Positions 40,240 through 47,545 are shown, counted from the first letter of the stretch. The stretch is 64,000 bases of DNA from Prochlorococcus sp. AG-409-L18 (GCA_003215535.1 QCKG01000006.1:37737-101736); one strand, 5' to 3'. Translations and numbers: made by a program. The notes: a model not told the origin generated them from the letters alone.

Positions 40240-40673
40240 AGTGAACCTTTTAGAGCGTTGAGACCCTAAGGGAAATGTCATCTCAAAGCCATCTTTCTTA
40301 GTAAGTTTTCAAGGTTCCGAGGTTCCTATCCCAACCCAAACAGAGCAACAGCAAAACGAATCAGCATATTTAGATGATCAAATCACCTAGTTTTACGTTT
40401 CTCAAGGCATCAAATGAGTGCCATTTCATAGCACCAAACAAAGAACTCGTGAAGTAACCAACAAATATTACAGATTGCTTTTATTCAAAACCTAAAGCTT
40501 TTGCTTTCTGCATAAGCATCAAAGGGATAAGTTGCCATTAATACCCTCACACTTAATTGGCCTAACCTTTTCTGCAGAAGAAAATAACAAAAGCTATAGA
40601 TAGAAAGCCCTTTATCCTTTTAATTCCTAACCTCAGTCGTCTTAACTGGATGTAGCCCTACATCGTCATCAAC
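40240..40673. other. Spacer between the inverted small-gene pair
   Basis: About 430 bp without a gene, separating two divergent copies of the same small membrane-protein gene. It must hold both promoters. No repeat or structured RNA is obvious. Confidence 0.5.
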
Positions 40674-40859
40674 ATGTCTCTACTTGCCACTACCGAAGCT
40701 TTTGGAACATCCGTTTCCACCGATCAACTCATAGTTATCAATCTCGCCGCAATTCTTGTGGGAACAACCTTCAATAGCCAACAAAAGGTTATCAAATGGG
40801 GTGGTGTAGTAGTGGCTGTAGTCACAACGACCTGCGCACTCTGGTGCTCGCACCACTAG
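40674..40859 (+). CDS. Small membrane protein, copy B of an inverted pair
   Basis: This 61-residue protein carries an N-terminal extension (SLLATTEAFGTSVS) before the same TDQLIVINLAAILVGTTFN core and SQQKVIKWGGVVVAV, then ends TTTCALWCSHH. The core DNA matches copy A on the other strand almost perfectly, including third codon positions, which points to recent duplication or gene conversion. Two hydrophobic segments suggest a membrane hairpin. Function unknown. Confidence 0.65.
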   Translation: MSLLATTEAFGTSVSTDQLIVINLAAILVGTTFNSQQKVIKWGGVVVAVVTTTCALWCSHH

Positions 40860-40956
40860 AAACGATTCCGTTGCAATGCCCTACATAAAAATATAAGCAG
40901 CCCACATTGACAAGAGAGACTTTCTCGGATAGTACATATGTATTTACCTGAGAGCC

Positions 40957-41229
40957 ATGTCTTTTGTTGCTCCCGCGTCTTCTCCTATCTTCCTTTCTGC
41001 CCAACTTGGGGACATCGTTGTCGTCGAAGAAGACCCAAAAGCCTCCGGAGAGGAAGGGCTTAGCTGGTGGCTAGGTCGCATTATTCACGCGACCGGAGGG
41101 GCCAGGAATCCCCGGCATAGAAACATCTTTCAAGTAGTCGACGTAGATACAGGTCTAATCAAAACTATCAACGCCGATCTGGTGAAAGGGATTCTCAAAT
41201 CAAGAGACGTGGGGCCATTCAGTCAATAA
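40957..41229 (+). CDS. DUF3104-like small protein
   Basis: This 90-residue protein fits the DUF3104 family of marine picocyanobacteria. It has an N-terminal variable part, then GDIVVVEEDPKASGEEGLSW, WLGRIIHATGGARNP and FQVVDVDTGLIKTINADLV. The fold is likely an SH3-like small beta barrel. The family is restricted to Prochlorococcus and Synechococcus and has no known function. A hairpin element follows the stop directly. Confidence 0.8.
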   Translation: MSFVAPASSPIFLSAQLGDIVVVEEDPKASGEEGLSWWLGRIIHATGGARNPRHRNIFQVVDVDTGLIKTINADLVKGILKSRDVGPFSQ

Positions 41230-41268
41230 AAAAGACCCTAGCGAAAGCTTCGGGCCTGGGTGATGGGG
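41227..41268 (+). repeat. Hairpin plus GGGTGATGGGG element, copy 2 (likely terminator)
   Basis: An A-run, an imperfect stem (GACCC with GGGCC around a GCGAAAGC loop) and then GGGTGATGGGG (41258-41268) follow the DUF3104 stop. The arrangement closely matches 38611-38661. Confidence 0.6.
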
Positions 41269-41414
41269 GAGCTTGTTTTCTAAATGCAATTTGCCTCAAA
41301 ATCAACCCCTACTACATCTAGTGTTCGAAGTTAAAGATAGGTAAAGGCAAATCTATACCTAGTGTTACGAAAAGGGGTACGTATCTTGACATTGCCTAGT
41401 GTCTTCAAGTGGCC

Positions 41415-41425
41415 GGGTGATGGGG
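41415..41425 (+). repeat. GGGTGATGGGG motif, copy 3
   Basis: The exact 11-mer recurs here on the same strand, preceded by GGCC but without a clear stem. It lies about 90 bp before the next small gene. Confidence 0.5.
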
Positions 41426-41513
41426 ATCAGTCGGTCGTTACGAGAAAGGTCTTCTCTCAAGTTATTCGCCTAAGGGAAGATCCATTCAAATCTCATCGAT
41501 CAGAATCACAACT

Positions 41514-41714
41514 ATGAACCTTGGATTACTCTTCCTTGAATCGCTCTCTAGTGGTGTAATCACAAGAGAGGAGATGACCTGGATCACCAACCATCAACGA
41601 AATTTCTCTCGCCTAGAAGAAGCCACTGCACTGAAGCTTGGACGACTACTAGATAAAGGTCTGATTCAATTAGGTTGTCGTATCTCGATGCCAATTAAAA
41701 AAAGAGACGAGTAA
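41514..41714 (+). CDS. Conserved small hypothetical protein (66 aa)
   Basis: This 66-residue soluble helical protein (LLFLESLSSGVITREEMTWI, FSRLEEATALKLGRLLDKGL, IQLGCRISM) looks like a small winged-helix or helical-bundle protein conserved among marine picocyanobacteria. It has no signal or membrane segment. Function unknown; the call rests on coding character and a remembered family resemblance. Confidence 0.65.
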   Translation: MNLGLLFLESLSSGVITREEMTWITNHQRNFSRLEEATALKLGRLLDKGLIQLGCRISMPIKKRDE

Positions 41715-41773
41715 GTAGCAACGCATAAACCAAGTAACGATAAAGCTATCCCAGCTCACTTAATTAGAGTAGT

Positions 41774-41935
41774 TTAGACAGCCTTATCAGCCTTTAGGGA
41801 CCGAAGATATCTCTTACGTTGTCCACTGCCTTCTATATCAACCTGCCAAGCAAGAGTCGGCCTCGCATACCTACTCTCTATTTCTGGTTTGGGAGTAATT
41901 GAGCCCTTTGAAATTCGTTTGATTGGCTTGTCCAT
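41774..41935 (-). CDS. Small basic hypothetical protein (53 aa)
   Basis: This leftward gene uses ATG 41935 and encodes a 53-residue basic protein with DKPIKRISKGSITPKPEIES and WQVDIEGSGQRKRYLRSLKA. An upstream ATG at 41983 would add 16 residues. No family is recognised. It has no membrane segment. Confidence 0.4.
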   Translation of the reverse strand: MDKPIKRISKGSITPKPEIESRYARPTLAWQVDIEGSGQRKRYLRSLKADKAV

Positions 41936-42281
41936 ATAAGAATTAAACACTATTGACCTCCCTAAAGAAAGTTCACCAAGCACAAAAGCGCAGAATTTCT
42001 CGATAATTAATTAAACAGGCAAGCAAACAAACCTGAGAAGGAAGGGGGTATAAGTCTGTTATTTACAGAGCAAAAGGTAAAGCTAAGGAGTCCTCGAATC
42101 ATTCTGACGAACTAATTTATGTTCATATATCAGAGATGCGATCTCGTATGTTCCTCTATACAAATAGGAGTCAAGACCTCGGAGAAGAGATGAAAGTTTG
42201 CTTAATTCTGTAAACGAAAATCAAGTGAGATGTAAGCTCGAAGCAATAGTCCGATCCAATGACTTACAGGAGCTTGACTAA

Positions 42282-42479
42282 ATGCCCAAGCTAAATTGGC
42301 TAAAAGGTCTGAGACTCAATATTCATGCACCAGGCACAGGATTTGCATTAATCGTGTTAGCACTAACACAAATACCTGTTGCATTAAAGACTTCAGCTGA
42401 AATTTATTGCATAGAAAAATTATGGGGTACAACAAGATCTACTGTCGCCGCAGTTCAAAGATGCAACGGAGGTCAATAG
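42282..42479 (+). CDS. Small membrane protein (65 aa)
   Basis: This 65-residue product has a basic N-terminus, one hydrophobic helix (GFALIVLALTQIPVAL) and a C-terminal part with two cysteines (EIYCIEKLWGTTR, VQRCNGGQ). It is co-directional with the lipoprotein gene 37 bp downstream. No family is recognised; it may be a membrane or exported peptide. Confidence 0.45.
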   Translation: MPKLNWLKGLRLNIHAPGTGFALIVLALTQIPVALKTSAEIYCIEKLWGTTRSTVAAVQRCNGGQ

Positions 42480-42516
42480 GGATCCAACACACTCAAATCA
42501 TTTAGGAGTAATTATT

Positions 42517-42906
42517 TTGAAAGCTTTAATAATTGGATCATTAATACCTGTATTCTTGACAGGTTGTATGACCACACAGATTGAAGAACCAAACCAATCA
42601 TTGGATATCCCTGCTGGTTTCTATAGATACAACAACAATATTGCCTGGAAAGGAATAAAAGGAAATGGAAAAGATTGTCCAGTCAAAAGGTGTATGCAGA
42701 TGGAAATAATCACAAGAAGAGGATGCCCAGCAATGCTTTATGCGAAAATATCAATTATTGACAATAAAGCTAAAAGAATAATTGGCTATTCCAGCGACAG
42801 TACATCAAATGTCTTAGCAAATCAGAAATCAACTCTAACGCTCCCAGATACCACTGGAGGCTTAAGTCAAATAAGCTCAAGAATTGCTGAAATATTATGC
42901 TACTGA
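42517..42906 (+). CDS. Putative lipoprotein
   Basis: The 129-residue product starts at a TTG with a GGAG-like site upstream. It has a short signal peptide ending in the lipobox LTGC (Cys near residue 17). The mature domain holds three further cysteine-containing segments (GKDCPVKRCMQ, RRGCPAMLYAKISI, ILCY), likely forming disulfides. No domain family is recognised. Confidence 0.65.
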   Translation: MKALIIGSLIPVFLTGCMTTQIEEPNQSLDIPAGFYRYNNNIAWKGIKGNGKDCPVKRCMQMEIITRRGCPAMLYAKISIIDNKAKRIIGYSSDSTSNVLANQKSTLTLPDTTGGLSQISSRIAEILCY

Positions 42907-43155
42907 ACCTATTTTGCAGTTCTATTTGATCACAATCTGTTCGAATTTAGAATAATCAGATCGGACCGAAGAGCACAATGTCTCTCACTAACTATTGACT
43001 TTGATAAATGCTAAGGAAAACTAGATTTGGTAATCATCAATTTTCTTATGCTAGCCAATTTTTCAACTCAGCTTTCCATATCACACTTACTCAATCTAAA
43101 AGGGTTTATCATCAACAGATTTATATAGCTCATATAAAGTTGGTTTATTGATTTC

Positions 43156-43189
43156 AAATGAGCTAGATCAGCAATTGACTAGCTCATTT
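43156..43189. terminator. Terminator hairpin between converging small genes
   Basis: A perfect 11-bp stem (43156-43166 with 43179-43189) with a 12-base loop is followed by TTATT on the plus strand. It lies between the rightward lipoprotein gene and the leftward membrane protein gene, so it may serve both. Confidence 0.75.
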
Positions 43190-43196
43190 TTATTAG

Positions 43197-43397
43197 CTAC
43201 TTTGTCTTTCGTTGTTCAAACCACTTATAAGCTGAGTACAAGGCAAGCAAAAGAAGAATAGCGTAGGTGTATCCTCTTAAGAAAATAAAGACTCCATAGG
43301 TAAATAATGGAAGCAGGCAAAGCCTTTTGATCATCAACCTTTCTTCGGTAGACATAGTCTTCCAATTGAGATCCTTCCACTGAAAAATTTTTTTCAC
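43197..43397 (-). CDS. Small membrane protein (66 aa)
   Basis: This 66-residue product has a polar N-terminus (KKIFQWKDLNWKTMSTEERL), then hydrophobic segments (LCLLPLFTYGVFIFL and YAILLLLALYSAY) and a basic tail. Two membrane helices are likely. The ATG at the MSTEERL position is an alternative start. No family is recognised. Confidence 0.5.
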   Translation of the reverse strand: MKKIFQWKDLNWKTMSTEERLMIKRLCLLPLFTYGVFIFLRGYTYAILLLLALYSAYKWFEQRKTK

Positions 43398-43614
43398 TTT
43401 TTTTAGAATTTTTTTGAAACTGCCAAAGCAAATAGTTCAAGAGGCAATAGTAACCTTTTCAGAATCTGCATTATTAAAATCCTTCTAACTTGATTTCTTG
43501 ATTAATTTCTAATATTATACTTGTTATTAATGTCTACTGAAAATAAGATTTTTATAAAATATTTAGCAATTTGCTCCTTTTGTAGATGTCGGTAATGAAC
43601 TAAGCTTTTATGAG

Positions 43615-43688
43615 CGGGGCGTGGCGCAGCTTGGTAGCGCGGGTGCTTTGGGAGCACTAGGTCGCAGGTTCGAATCCTGTCGCCCCGA
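43615..43688 (+). tRNA. tRNA-Pro (TGG anticodon), insertion site of the island
   Basis: A complete 74-nt cloverleaf is present. The seven-bp acceptor stem pairs 43615-43621 with 43681-43687 around discriminator A 43688. The D arm is GCGC-AGCTTGGTA-GCGC, the anticodon loop TTTGGGA gives anticodon TGG, and the T arm contains GGTTCGAATCC. CCA is not encoded. The 3' part from the anticodon stem on is duplicated at 63527, so this tRNA was used as the attachment site of the mobile island and is kept intact at its left end. Confidence 0.97.
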
Positions 43689-43692
43689 CTGG
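43644..43692 (+). repeat. attL: left attachment repeat within tRNA-Pro
   Basis: These 49 bases, from the anticodon arm of tRNA-Pro to four bases past the tRNA, are identical to 63527-63575. The exact direct repeat bounds a 19.9-kb segment with a tyrosine integrase, so it is the left junction of the island. Confidence 0.95.
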
Positions 43693-44051
43693 AGTCTCAT
43701 TGACTGACCAAAGGCCATCCGTGGAAAAATCCGTGGAATGGTCTTTTTTAATGGTCTGCTGTAGCAAGGTTTCCACGCAGATATTCGGCTCTCCTCTATG
43801 CAATTCAATTCTTTTGTCTAACATTTGCCCAAGATCGATATGTCTACGCAGGCATATTGATTTCCCTGAGAGTTCAGGCGCACTGTTTGTCGGATTCATT
43901 GTCCCGCAACAGCAAGGCTGAGCCACCAACCTTCGGGTTCGGTCCGTAACCGGCTCCCTGCTATGGAGTCTGGGACATAGATGGTCAGGTCATAAGCAAG
44001 AACGAACACCGATTTCGTTTGGTTTTTTTGTTCCTACTTTTGACGTGACTG
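43693..44051. other. Left-end non-coding region of the island
   Basis: About 360 bp with no convincing gene. It holds two direct ATCCGTGGAA boxes (43717-43726 and 43729-43738) and a partial inverted copy TTTCCACG (43770-43777). It also holds CAATTCAATTC (43801-43811), also found near attR, and a G+C-rich inverted arrangement around 43919-43957 (GAGCC...GGCTC). A terminator-like hairpin ends it. It may contain integrase arm sites or a small RNA. Confidence 0.5.
44001..44029 (+). terminator. Intrinsic terminator-like hairpin
   Basis: A six-bp stem (AACGAA 44001-44006 with TTCGTT 44014-44019) with a seven-base loop is followed by TGGTTTTTTT. It lies upstream of the first island gene and could end a tRNA-Pro readthrough transcript or a small RNA. 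Confidence 0.55.
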
Positions 44052-44327
44052 ATGCCTAGACCTAACCGATTCTCCGAAAGGCGTACTACCCGAGTAAATG
44101 GGCAAGATATTCGCTTCCCGAAAAGGGAACCTGGAGCGAAGAAAACTTCGCGTGAATATCAAGCAGTTCGGGATGACCCCAAGGAAGCAAGGTTGAGTTT
44201 GGATGCCGCTGCTAATTACCAAGACATTGCACGAGCGCGGACTCCTGGTTTTCGGGTTATGCCCGAAGAAAAAATCTCTATTAGAAGGACTAGGCAGATG
44301 GGACGGGCAAAAGGTCTTATCCCTTGA
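44052..44327 (+). CDS. Basic hypothetical protein, first gene of the island
   Basis: This 91-residue, strongly basic protein (PRPNRFSERRTTRVNGQDIR, FPKREPGAKKTSREYQAVRD, KISIRRTRQMGRAKGLIP) has no recognised domain. The charge suggests nucleic-acid binding. It is followed after six bases by a small HTH gene and then the RepA-like ATPase, so it belongs to a probable replication/control operon. Confidence 0.55.
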   Translation: MPRPNRFSERRTTRVNGQDIRFPKREPGAKKTSREYQAVRDDPKEARLSLDAAANYQDIARARTPGFRVMPEEKISIRRTRQMGRAKGLIP

Positions 44328-44333
44328 TTCTCA

Positions 44334-44633
44334 TTGGACAATGAAAACTGGATGGACATCCAGAAGCTTTCAAAAGCTCTGGGTTGCTCCGATCGAACGA
44401 TTAATGAACTAAAAAATCTTGGCGTGTTGATTCCTGGGGTGCATTTTTACGCCGTGGGAAATGGAACGATTCGCGGGAAACACATGTATTCCCTAGAAGA
44501 TTGTCGTGCTGCGTTGCTTGAGCGAACAGCAGAACTTGCCAAGAAAAAAGCAAAGGCTGAACAGATCAAACCTGCTGAGACATACAGCGACAGCTACTTG
44601 AAAGAACTCATTAGCCGTAGGTGTAAAGCATGA
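44334..44633 (+). CDS. Small HTH protein (excisionase/MerR-like)
   Basis: This 99-residue product starts at TTG 44334 or ATG 44352. The N-terminal half has a helix-turn-helix of the Xis/MerR kind (DIQKLSKALGCSDRTINELK, then NLGVLIPGVHFYAVGNGTIR with a probable wing) and YSLEDCRAALLERTAEL. The C-terminal part is a Lys/Ala-rich helix. It may be an excisionase or a regulator of the downstream ATPase. Its stop overlaps the next start (ATGA). Confidence 0.65.
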   Translation: MDNENWMDIQKLSKALGCSDRTINELKNLGVLIPGVHFYAVGNGTIRGKHMYSLEDCRAALLERTAELAKKKAKAEQIKPAETYSDSYLKELISRRCKA

Positions 44634-44839
44634 AAAAAGCCACCGCGCGAACGGTGGCTGGAGCAGACATCAATAGCCCCAGTTTACCGAGAGAAGTCTC
44701 GATTGAAATTGCTATTTGGCAACTTCGGATTGAGCGAGCCAAGGCACACACAAATCACTGCTTGCCTTGGTGCCAGTACACCATCCAATTCATGGAGGAG
44801 TGGATTCAGCTACTTCCTATTAGGAGGTTGCAGAGATGA
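44630..44839 (+). CDS. Small hypothetical protein coupled to the RepA-like gene
   Basis: This 69-residue protein (LPREVSIEIAIWQLRIERAK, NHCLPWCQYTIQFMEEWIQL) has amphipathic helices and a CLPWC pair. Its start overlaps the stop of the HTH gene and its stop overlaps the start of the ATPase gene (ATGA at both joints), so it is translated as part of the operon. A small adaptor or loader for the ATPase is a possibility only. Confidence 0.6.
   Translation: MKKATARTVAGADINSPSLPREVSIEIAIWQLRIERAKAHTNHCLPWCQYTIQFMEEWIQLLPIRRLQR
44632..44659 (-). terminator. Minus-strand intrinsic terminator inside the start of a plus-strand gene
   Basis: A perfect eight-bp G+C-rich stem (44638-44645 with 44652-44659) and six-base loop is followed on the minus strand by a T-run. 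It sits within codons 2-10 of the rightward gene at 44630, so it would end antisense transcripts. Confidence 0.6.
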
Positions 44840-45801
44840 CAACTTCTCATCAAATCGAACCCGCTGGAGGAGGGGGTAAAGATGTAGGAAAAATCGATTG
44901 GGTGATTCGCGATTTCCTTGCAAGAGGTGCTTTCGTTTTGCTTGGCGCAGAGATGGGTAGCGGTAAAAGCACCCTGATTTATCGAGCCGCAGAAGCTATT
45001 CAGCAAGGTACTTTCTTTCTAGATCAGATCTCCACTATCAAAGGACGTGTACTTGTCATTCAAGGTGATGAACCACCTTCTGATGCAAGGAAAAAGTTCA
45101 GACGCATGGGATTAGAAGCTGAATTTGAGATTTGTTTTACAGAGCCTCCTCTTGATTTGAGATGGCTTGAGAAACAGATCCAATCGAAGGTTTATGACGC
45201 GATCTTTATTGATTCCGCTACAAGCCTATTGGCAACAAATGAGCTTGATGTCACTGATCTTGGTTTTCCTCGAAAGCTTTATCGGATTGGCAAATGCTTT
45301 GCTCAGTCAAACGTTGCCGGTGTACTCACCTCACATCTGAACAAACCACCAGACCACAAGATCAGAGAGTGGGTTACCAAGCACGATTTGCAAGGTGTAT
45401 CCACAATTGGGGCTGCTATTACTGATGCTTGGGGGATGTGGAAGCAGCCAAAATCAGATTGGTGTAATCACTTCAATTTGATTTGTTTAGGTAAGAGGAA
45501 TTGCCTTGAGAACACCTTATGGAAACTTCAAGGCAACTTGGAGGACTTTCACTGGTCCCTTCTTGAGGTTGGTGATGGGTTAATGCCACAAGAGCGTTTA
45601 ACTATGGAAGAGAAAATTAAAACTCTCTTTCAACAATCCCCTGAACCTCTCTCAGTCATTGATATTGCCAAGAAGATCATGACTTCTGAGGAATATGGCA
45701 GGCGTATTTGCACAGAAATGTTTGATCAAGGTCTCCTTGAGAGAACAAAGGTGGTCACAAGGAAGAAAGGTAGGCCGAGTTATCTCTACGCCCTTGAGTA
45801 G
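44836..45801 (+). CDS. RepA-like hexameric replicative ATPase/helicase
   Basis: The 321-residue protein is a RecA-fold ATPase of the plasmid RepA (KaiC/DnaB-like) type. Walker A is LLGAEMGSGKSTLIY near residues 36-50. VLVIQGDEPPSDARKKFRRM is the E/D switch, Walker B is DAIFIDSATSLLATNELDVT near residue 130, and GVLTSHLNKPP is the sensor. The last 70 residues look like a winged helix (LSVIDIAKKIMTSEEYGRRI, KKGRPSYLYALE). It probably unwinds DNA for replication of the excised island. Confidence 0.85.
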   Translation: MTTSHQIEPAGGGGKDVGKIDWVIRDFLARGAFVLLGAEMGSGKSTLIYRAAEAIQQGTFFLDQISTIKGRVLVIQGDEPPSDARKKFRRMGLEAEFEICFTEPPLDLRWLEKQIQSKVYDAIFIDSATSLLATNELDVTDLGFPRKLYRIGKCFAQSNVAGVLTSHLNKPPDHKIREWVTKHDLQGVSTIGAAITDAWGMWKQPKSDWCNHFNLICLGKRNCLENTLWKLQGNLEDFHWSLLEVGDGLMPQERLTMEEKIKTLFQQSPEPLSVIDIAKKIMTSEEYGRRICTEMFDQGLLERTKVVTRKKGRPSYLYALE

Positions 45802-45806
45802 TTGAT

Positions 45807-45845
45807 AAGGGGGGGAGGGTATTTCCCCTACCTTCTTCCCCCCTT
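45807..45845. terminator. Terminator between converging island genes
   Basis: An A-A-G7 run (45807-45815) can pair with a C6-T-T run (45838-45845). It lies just after the RepA-like stop and before the leftward gene at 45852, so it probably ends both transcripts. Confidence 0.55.
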
Positions 45846-45851
45846 CTTGCT

Positions 45852-46073
45852 CTAACACTGAGGGATCTGAGATTCCTCTTCATTACGAGTTACAGAAGGG
45901 TTGCGATAGCAGCGTTTTTCAATGATCGGTAAGATCCCTTCTTCTAGTTCCTGGATTAGTTCTTCCTTAAAGACATCAAGGTTTTCGAGTGTTGGGTGTT
46001 CATAGCCAGCCTCTTGTGAATCCCAAAAAAGAGCAAGGATTGTTCTATGGAAAAGAGGGTGACGTAGCGACAT
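45852..46073 (-). CDS. Hypothetical acidic protein (73 aa)
   Basis: This 73-residue product has a helical acidic centre (LENLDVFKEELIQELEEGI) and ends in a Cys-rich polar tail. No domain is recognised. It converges with the RepA-like gene and is divergent from the HTH gene at 46257, leaving 183 bp that must carry both promoters. Confidence 0.5.
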   Translation of the reverse strand: MSLRHPLFHRTILALFWDSQEAGYEHPTLENLDVFKEELIQELEEGILPIIEKRCYRNPSVTRNEEESQIPQC

Positions 46074-46256
46074 GTTTTAAGTACTTCTTAACTACTGTCT
46101 AACGTGTTTTTGGGGCCCCTCATGGCGAAAAGTCTGCATGTGTATTCGGGCTTCAAATTATTTTTAGCGATACCCTTTTGAGTAGTAGACAAATGGACGC
46201 CCACCTCGCAAGTCCTTGCAAATAAGGGGGTTCAGGGAATTAAGCCCATTTAATTC

Positions 46257-46463
46257 ATGACTTTCGCCACGATCAGCAAAGCTGCCAGAGTTCTCGGATA
46301 TAAAAGTCGATCGACGCTTTATACAAAGATTGACCGAGGTGAACTCGATGAGTTTCTGTGCCCCAATCTCAGAGGCAGACGCTTCTTAAAACTGGAAGGT
46401 TTAAGGGAGTACCTAATCGCTACTACCGTGCCACGCGCTAATGGGAACGTGTTAAGTCGTTAA
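46257..46463 (+). CDS. Small excisionase-like HTH protein
   Basis: This 68-residue protein is almost entirely a winged HTH: ATISKAARVLGYKSRSTLYT, KIDRGELDEFLCPN and the wing RGRRFLKLEGLREYL. This is the layout of excisionases and small phage regulators. Three GTTAAC palindromes overlap its 3' end and downstream DNA (46459-46498). Roles as an excisionase or as a repressor are both possible. Confidence 0.7.
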   Translation: MTFATISKAARVLGYKSRSTLYTKIDRGELDEFLCPNLRGRRFLKLEGLREYLIATTVPRANGNVLSR

Positions 46464-46499
46464 CTCCATTTGTTAACCAACTGTCCATACTTGTTAACC
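46459..46499. promoter_or_regulatory. Cluster of GTTAAC palindromes
   Basis: GTTAAC occurs at 46459-46464, 46472-46477 and 46493-46498; the last two are within TTGTTAACC repeats spaced exactly 21 bp, two helical turns. They lie next to the HTH gene and may be its binding sites. Confidence 0.4.
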
Positions 46500-46565
46500 G
46501 TCGAGCCTAGGAAGACTTCGAGCCTTCGGATGACGCTCAGCTAATTCCCCACAAGGGACCCAAGG

Positions 46566-46952
46566 TCAGATCCAGTTATTAATCGCACAGATAGAACTAG
46601 TTAATTTCTTACTCTCAAAGAGACAAGCCACTGCTGATCCTGTTGGGTTTTGATAGGGCTTTAGGAGTTGATAACCCTCGTACCTTCTATCAACAACGAA
46701 TTTCTTTCTGCCTTTGTCTGGTTTATTTGGAACAACTTTGATGCTTGTAACGCTGAACTTATCTTCAAGTTTGACTTTGCATGGACCAAGTAAATCCCAC
46801 TTAATCCCTTCGCTCATACCGCCTGTGTAATACCTCCCAGAATCCATACGAAAACAGGTGGTTTGTATCTCTTTGGATAGATCAACAGGATGAGCGAGAA
46901 CAGTAATAGGTAAGGCAGAAGCAACCAGGAGTGGAATTAGTAAGCGATGCAT
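46566..46952 (-). CDS. Exported hypothetical protein A
   Basis: The 128-residue product (ATG 46952) has a signal peptide (HRLLIPLLVASALPITVLAH, cleavage after VLA). The mature domain has four cysteines: TTCFRMDSGRYYTGG, GPCKVKLEDKF, VACLFESKKL and SICAINNWI. No family is recognised. It follows exported protein B with a two-base gap, so the pair is co-transcribed. Confidence 0.7.
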   Translation of the reverse strand: MHRLLIPLLVASALPITVLAHPVDLSKEIQTTCFRMDSGRYYTGGMSEGIKWDLLGPCKVKLEDKFSVTSIKVVPNKPDKGRKKFVVDRRYEGYQLLKPYQNPTGSAVACLFESKKLTSSICAINNWI

Positions 46953-46954
46953 GA

Positions 46955-47389
46955 TTATTTCTCCCAAGCACAGAAGACTTCACCGCTACTCATTTTGTAT
47001 CTAGCGGAAGCCCCTGTCCCACCAGGTCGGCATTGCGCATCAACTCCTTTAGTGAACTTCTCAAAAGTTCCTTGCCAAATCACTTTTCGCTTTGACTCGA
47101 TGATGGCTTTATAAAACAGAGGTCTTCCATCTTTCCCTTGAGTTATCCCAGCTTTTTTAGATGCCCAAGGCTCATTCGTCGAGAACCTAAAAATCTTCTT
47201 TGACCTAATTGGTTCGTAAGAAACGGATTCAACTCCCATATTTACGATGCTGTTCTTCAGGCATACATCACTTACTCTCACCTTCTTCTTATGAGGCTGA
47301 TAATCACAAGCAACGACCCTTGGACCTGAATCAAAAGCAAATACAGGCAACCCAATTATTAAGAGTGAAGGAAGTAAGAGGCGAATCAT
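46955..47389 (-). CDS. Exported hypothetical protein B
   Basis: This 144-residue product (ATG 47389) has a signal peptide (IRLLLPSLLIIGLPVFAF). Its mature part has cysteines in VACDYQPHKKK, VSDVCLKNSIV, DAQCRPGG and VFCAWEK, implying disulfides in the periplasm. The ending is like that of protein A. The function is not known. The 5' end is divergent from a mini-gene on the other strand; their starts touch. Confidence 0.7.
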   Translation of the reverse strand: MIRLLLPSLLIIGLPVFAFDSGPRVVACDYQPHKKKVRVSDVCLKNSIVNMGVESVSYEPIRSKKIFRFSTNEPWASKKAGITQGKDGRPLFYKAIIESKRKVIWQGTFEKFTKGVDAQCRPGGTGASARYKMSSGEVFCAWEK

Positions 47390-47545
47390 TTGAACATCAC
47401 TGAAACGTCCCGTAAGGACGAGGAGATTACGGCTGCTTGCGAGTTGGTCGATCAGCAAGACGCAGCAATCAAAACCCTCAAACAACAACAACAAGTCCTT
47501 TTCTATTTACTAGGAGGTCTAACGATTACCTCTCTGATCTTTTGA
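47390..47545 (+). CDS. Mini-protein with coiled coil and C-terminal membrane helix (51 aa)
   Basis: This gene starts at TTG 47390 and encodes 51 residues. A polar helix (ETSRKDEEITAACELVDQQD) continues into a QQQQ coil and ends in one membrane helix (VLFYLLGGLTITSLIF). The layout is that of a tail-anchored or holin-like peptide, but no family is named. Support is coding pattern and neighbouring mini-genes of the same kind. Confidence 0.45.
   Translation: MNITETSRKDEEITAACELVDQQDAAIKTLKQQQQVLFYLLGGLTITSLIF

Noticed and set aside
43225..43440. Alternative frame over the small membrane protein gene
   Set aside because: It overlaps 43197-43397 in another frame and is less hydrophobic and less coherent.
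43608..43929. Leftward reading frames antisense to tRNA-Pro, ending in sequences such as GATGFEPAT and RQDSNLRPSAP
   Set aside because: These are familiar spurious translations of the antisense strand of a tRNA T arm; the tRNA explains the sequence.
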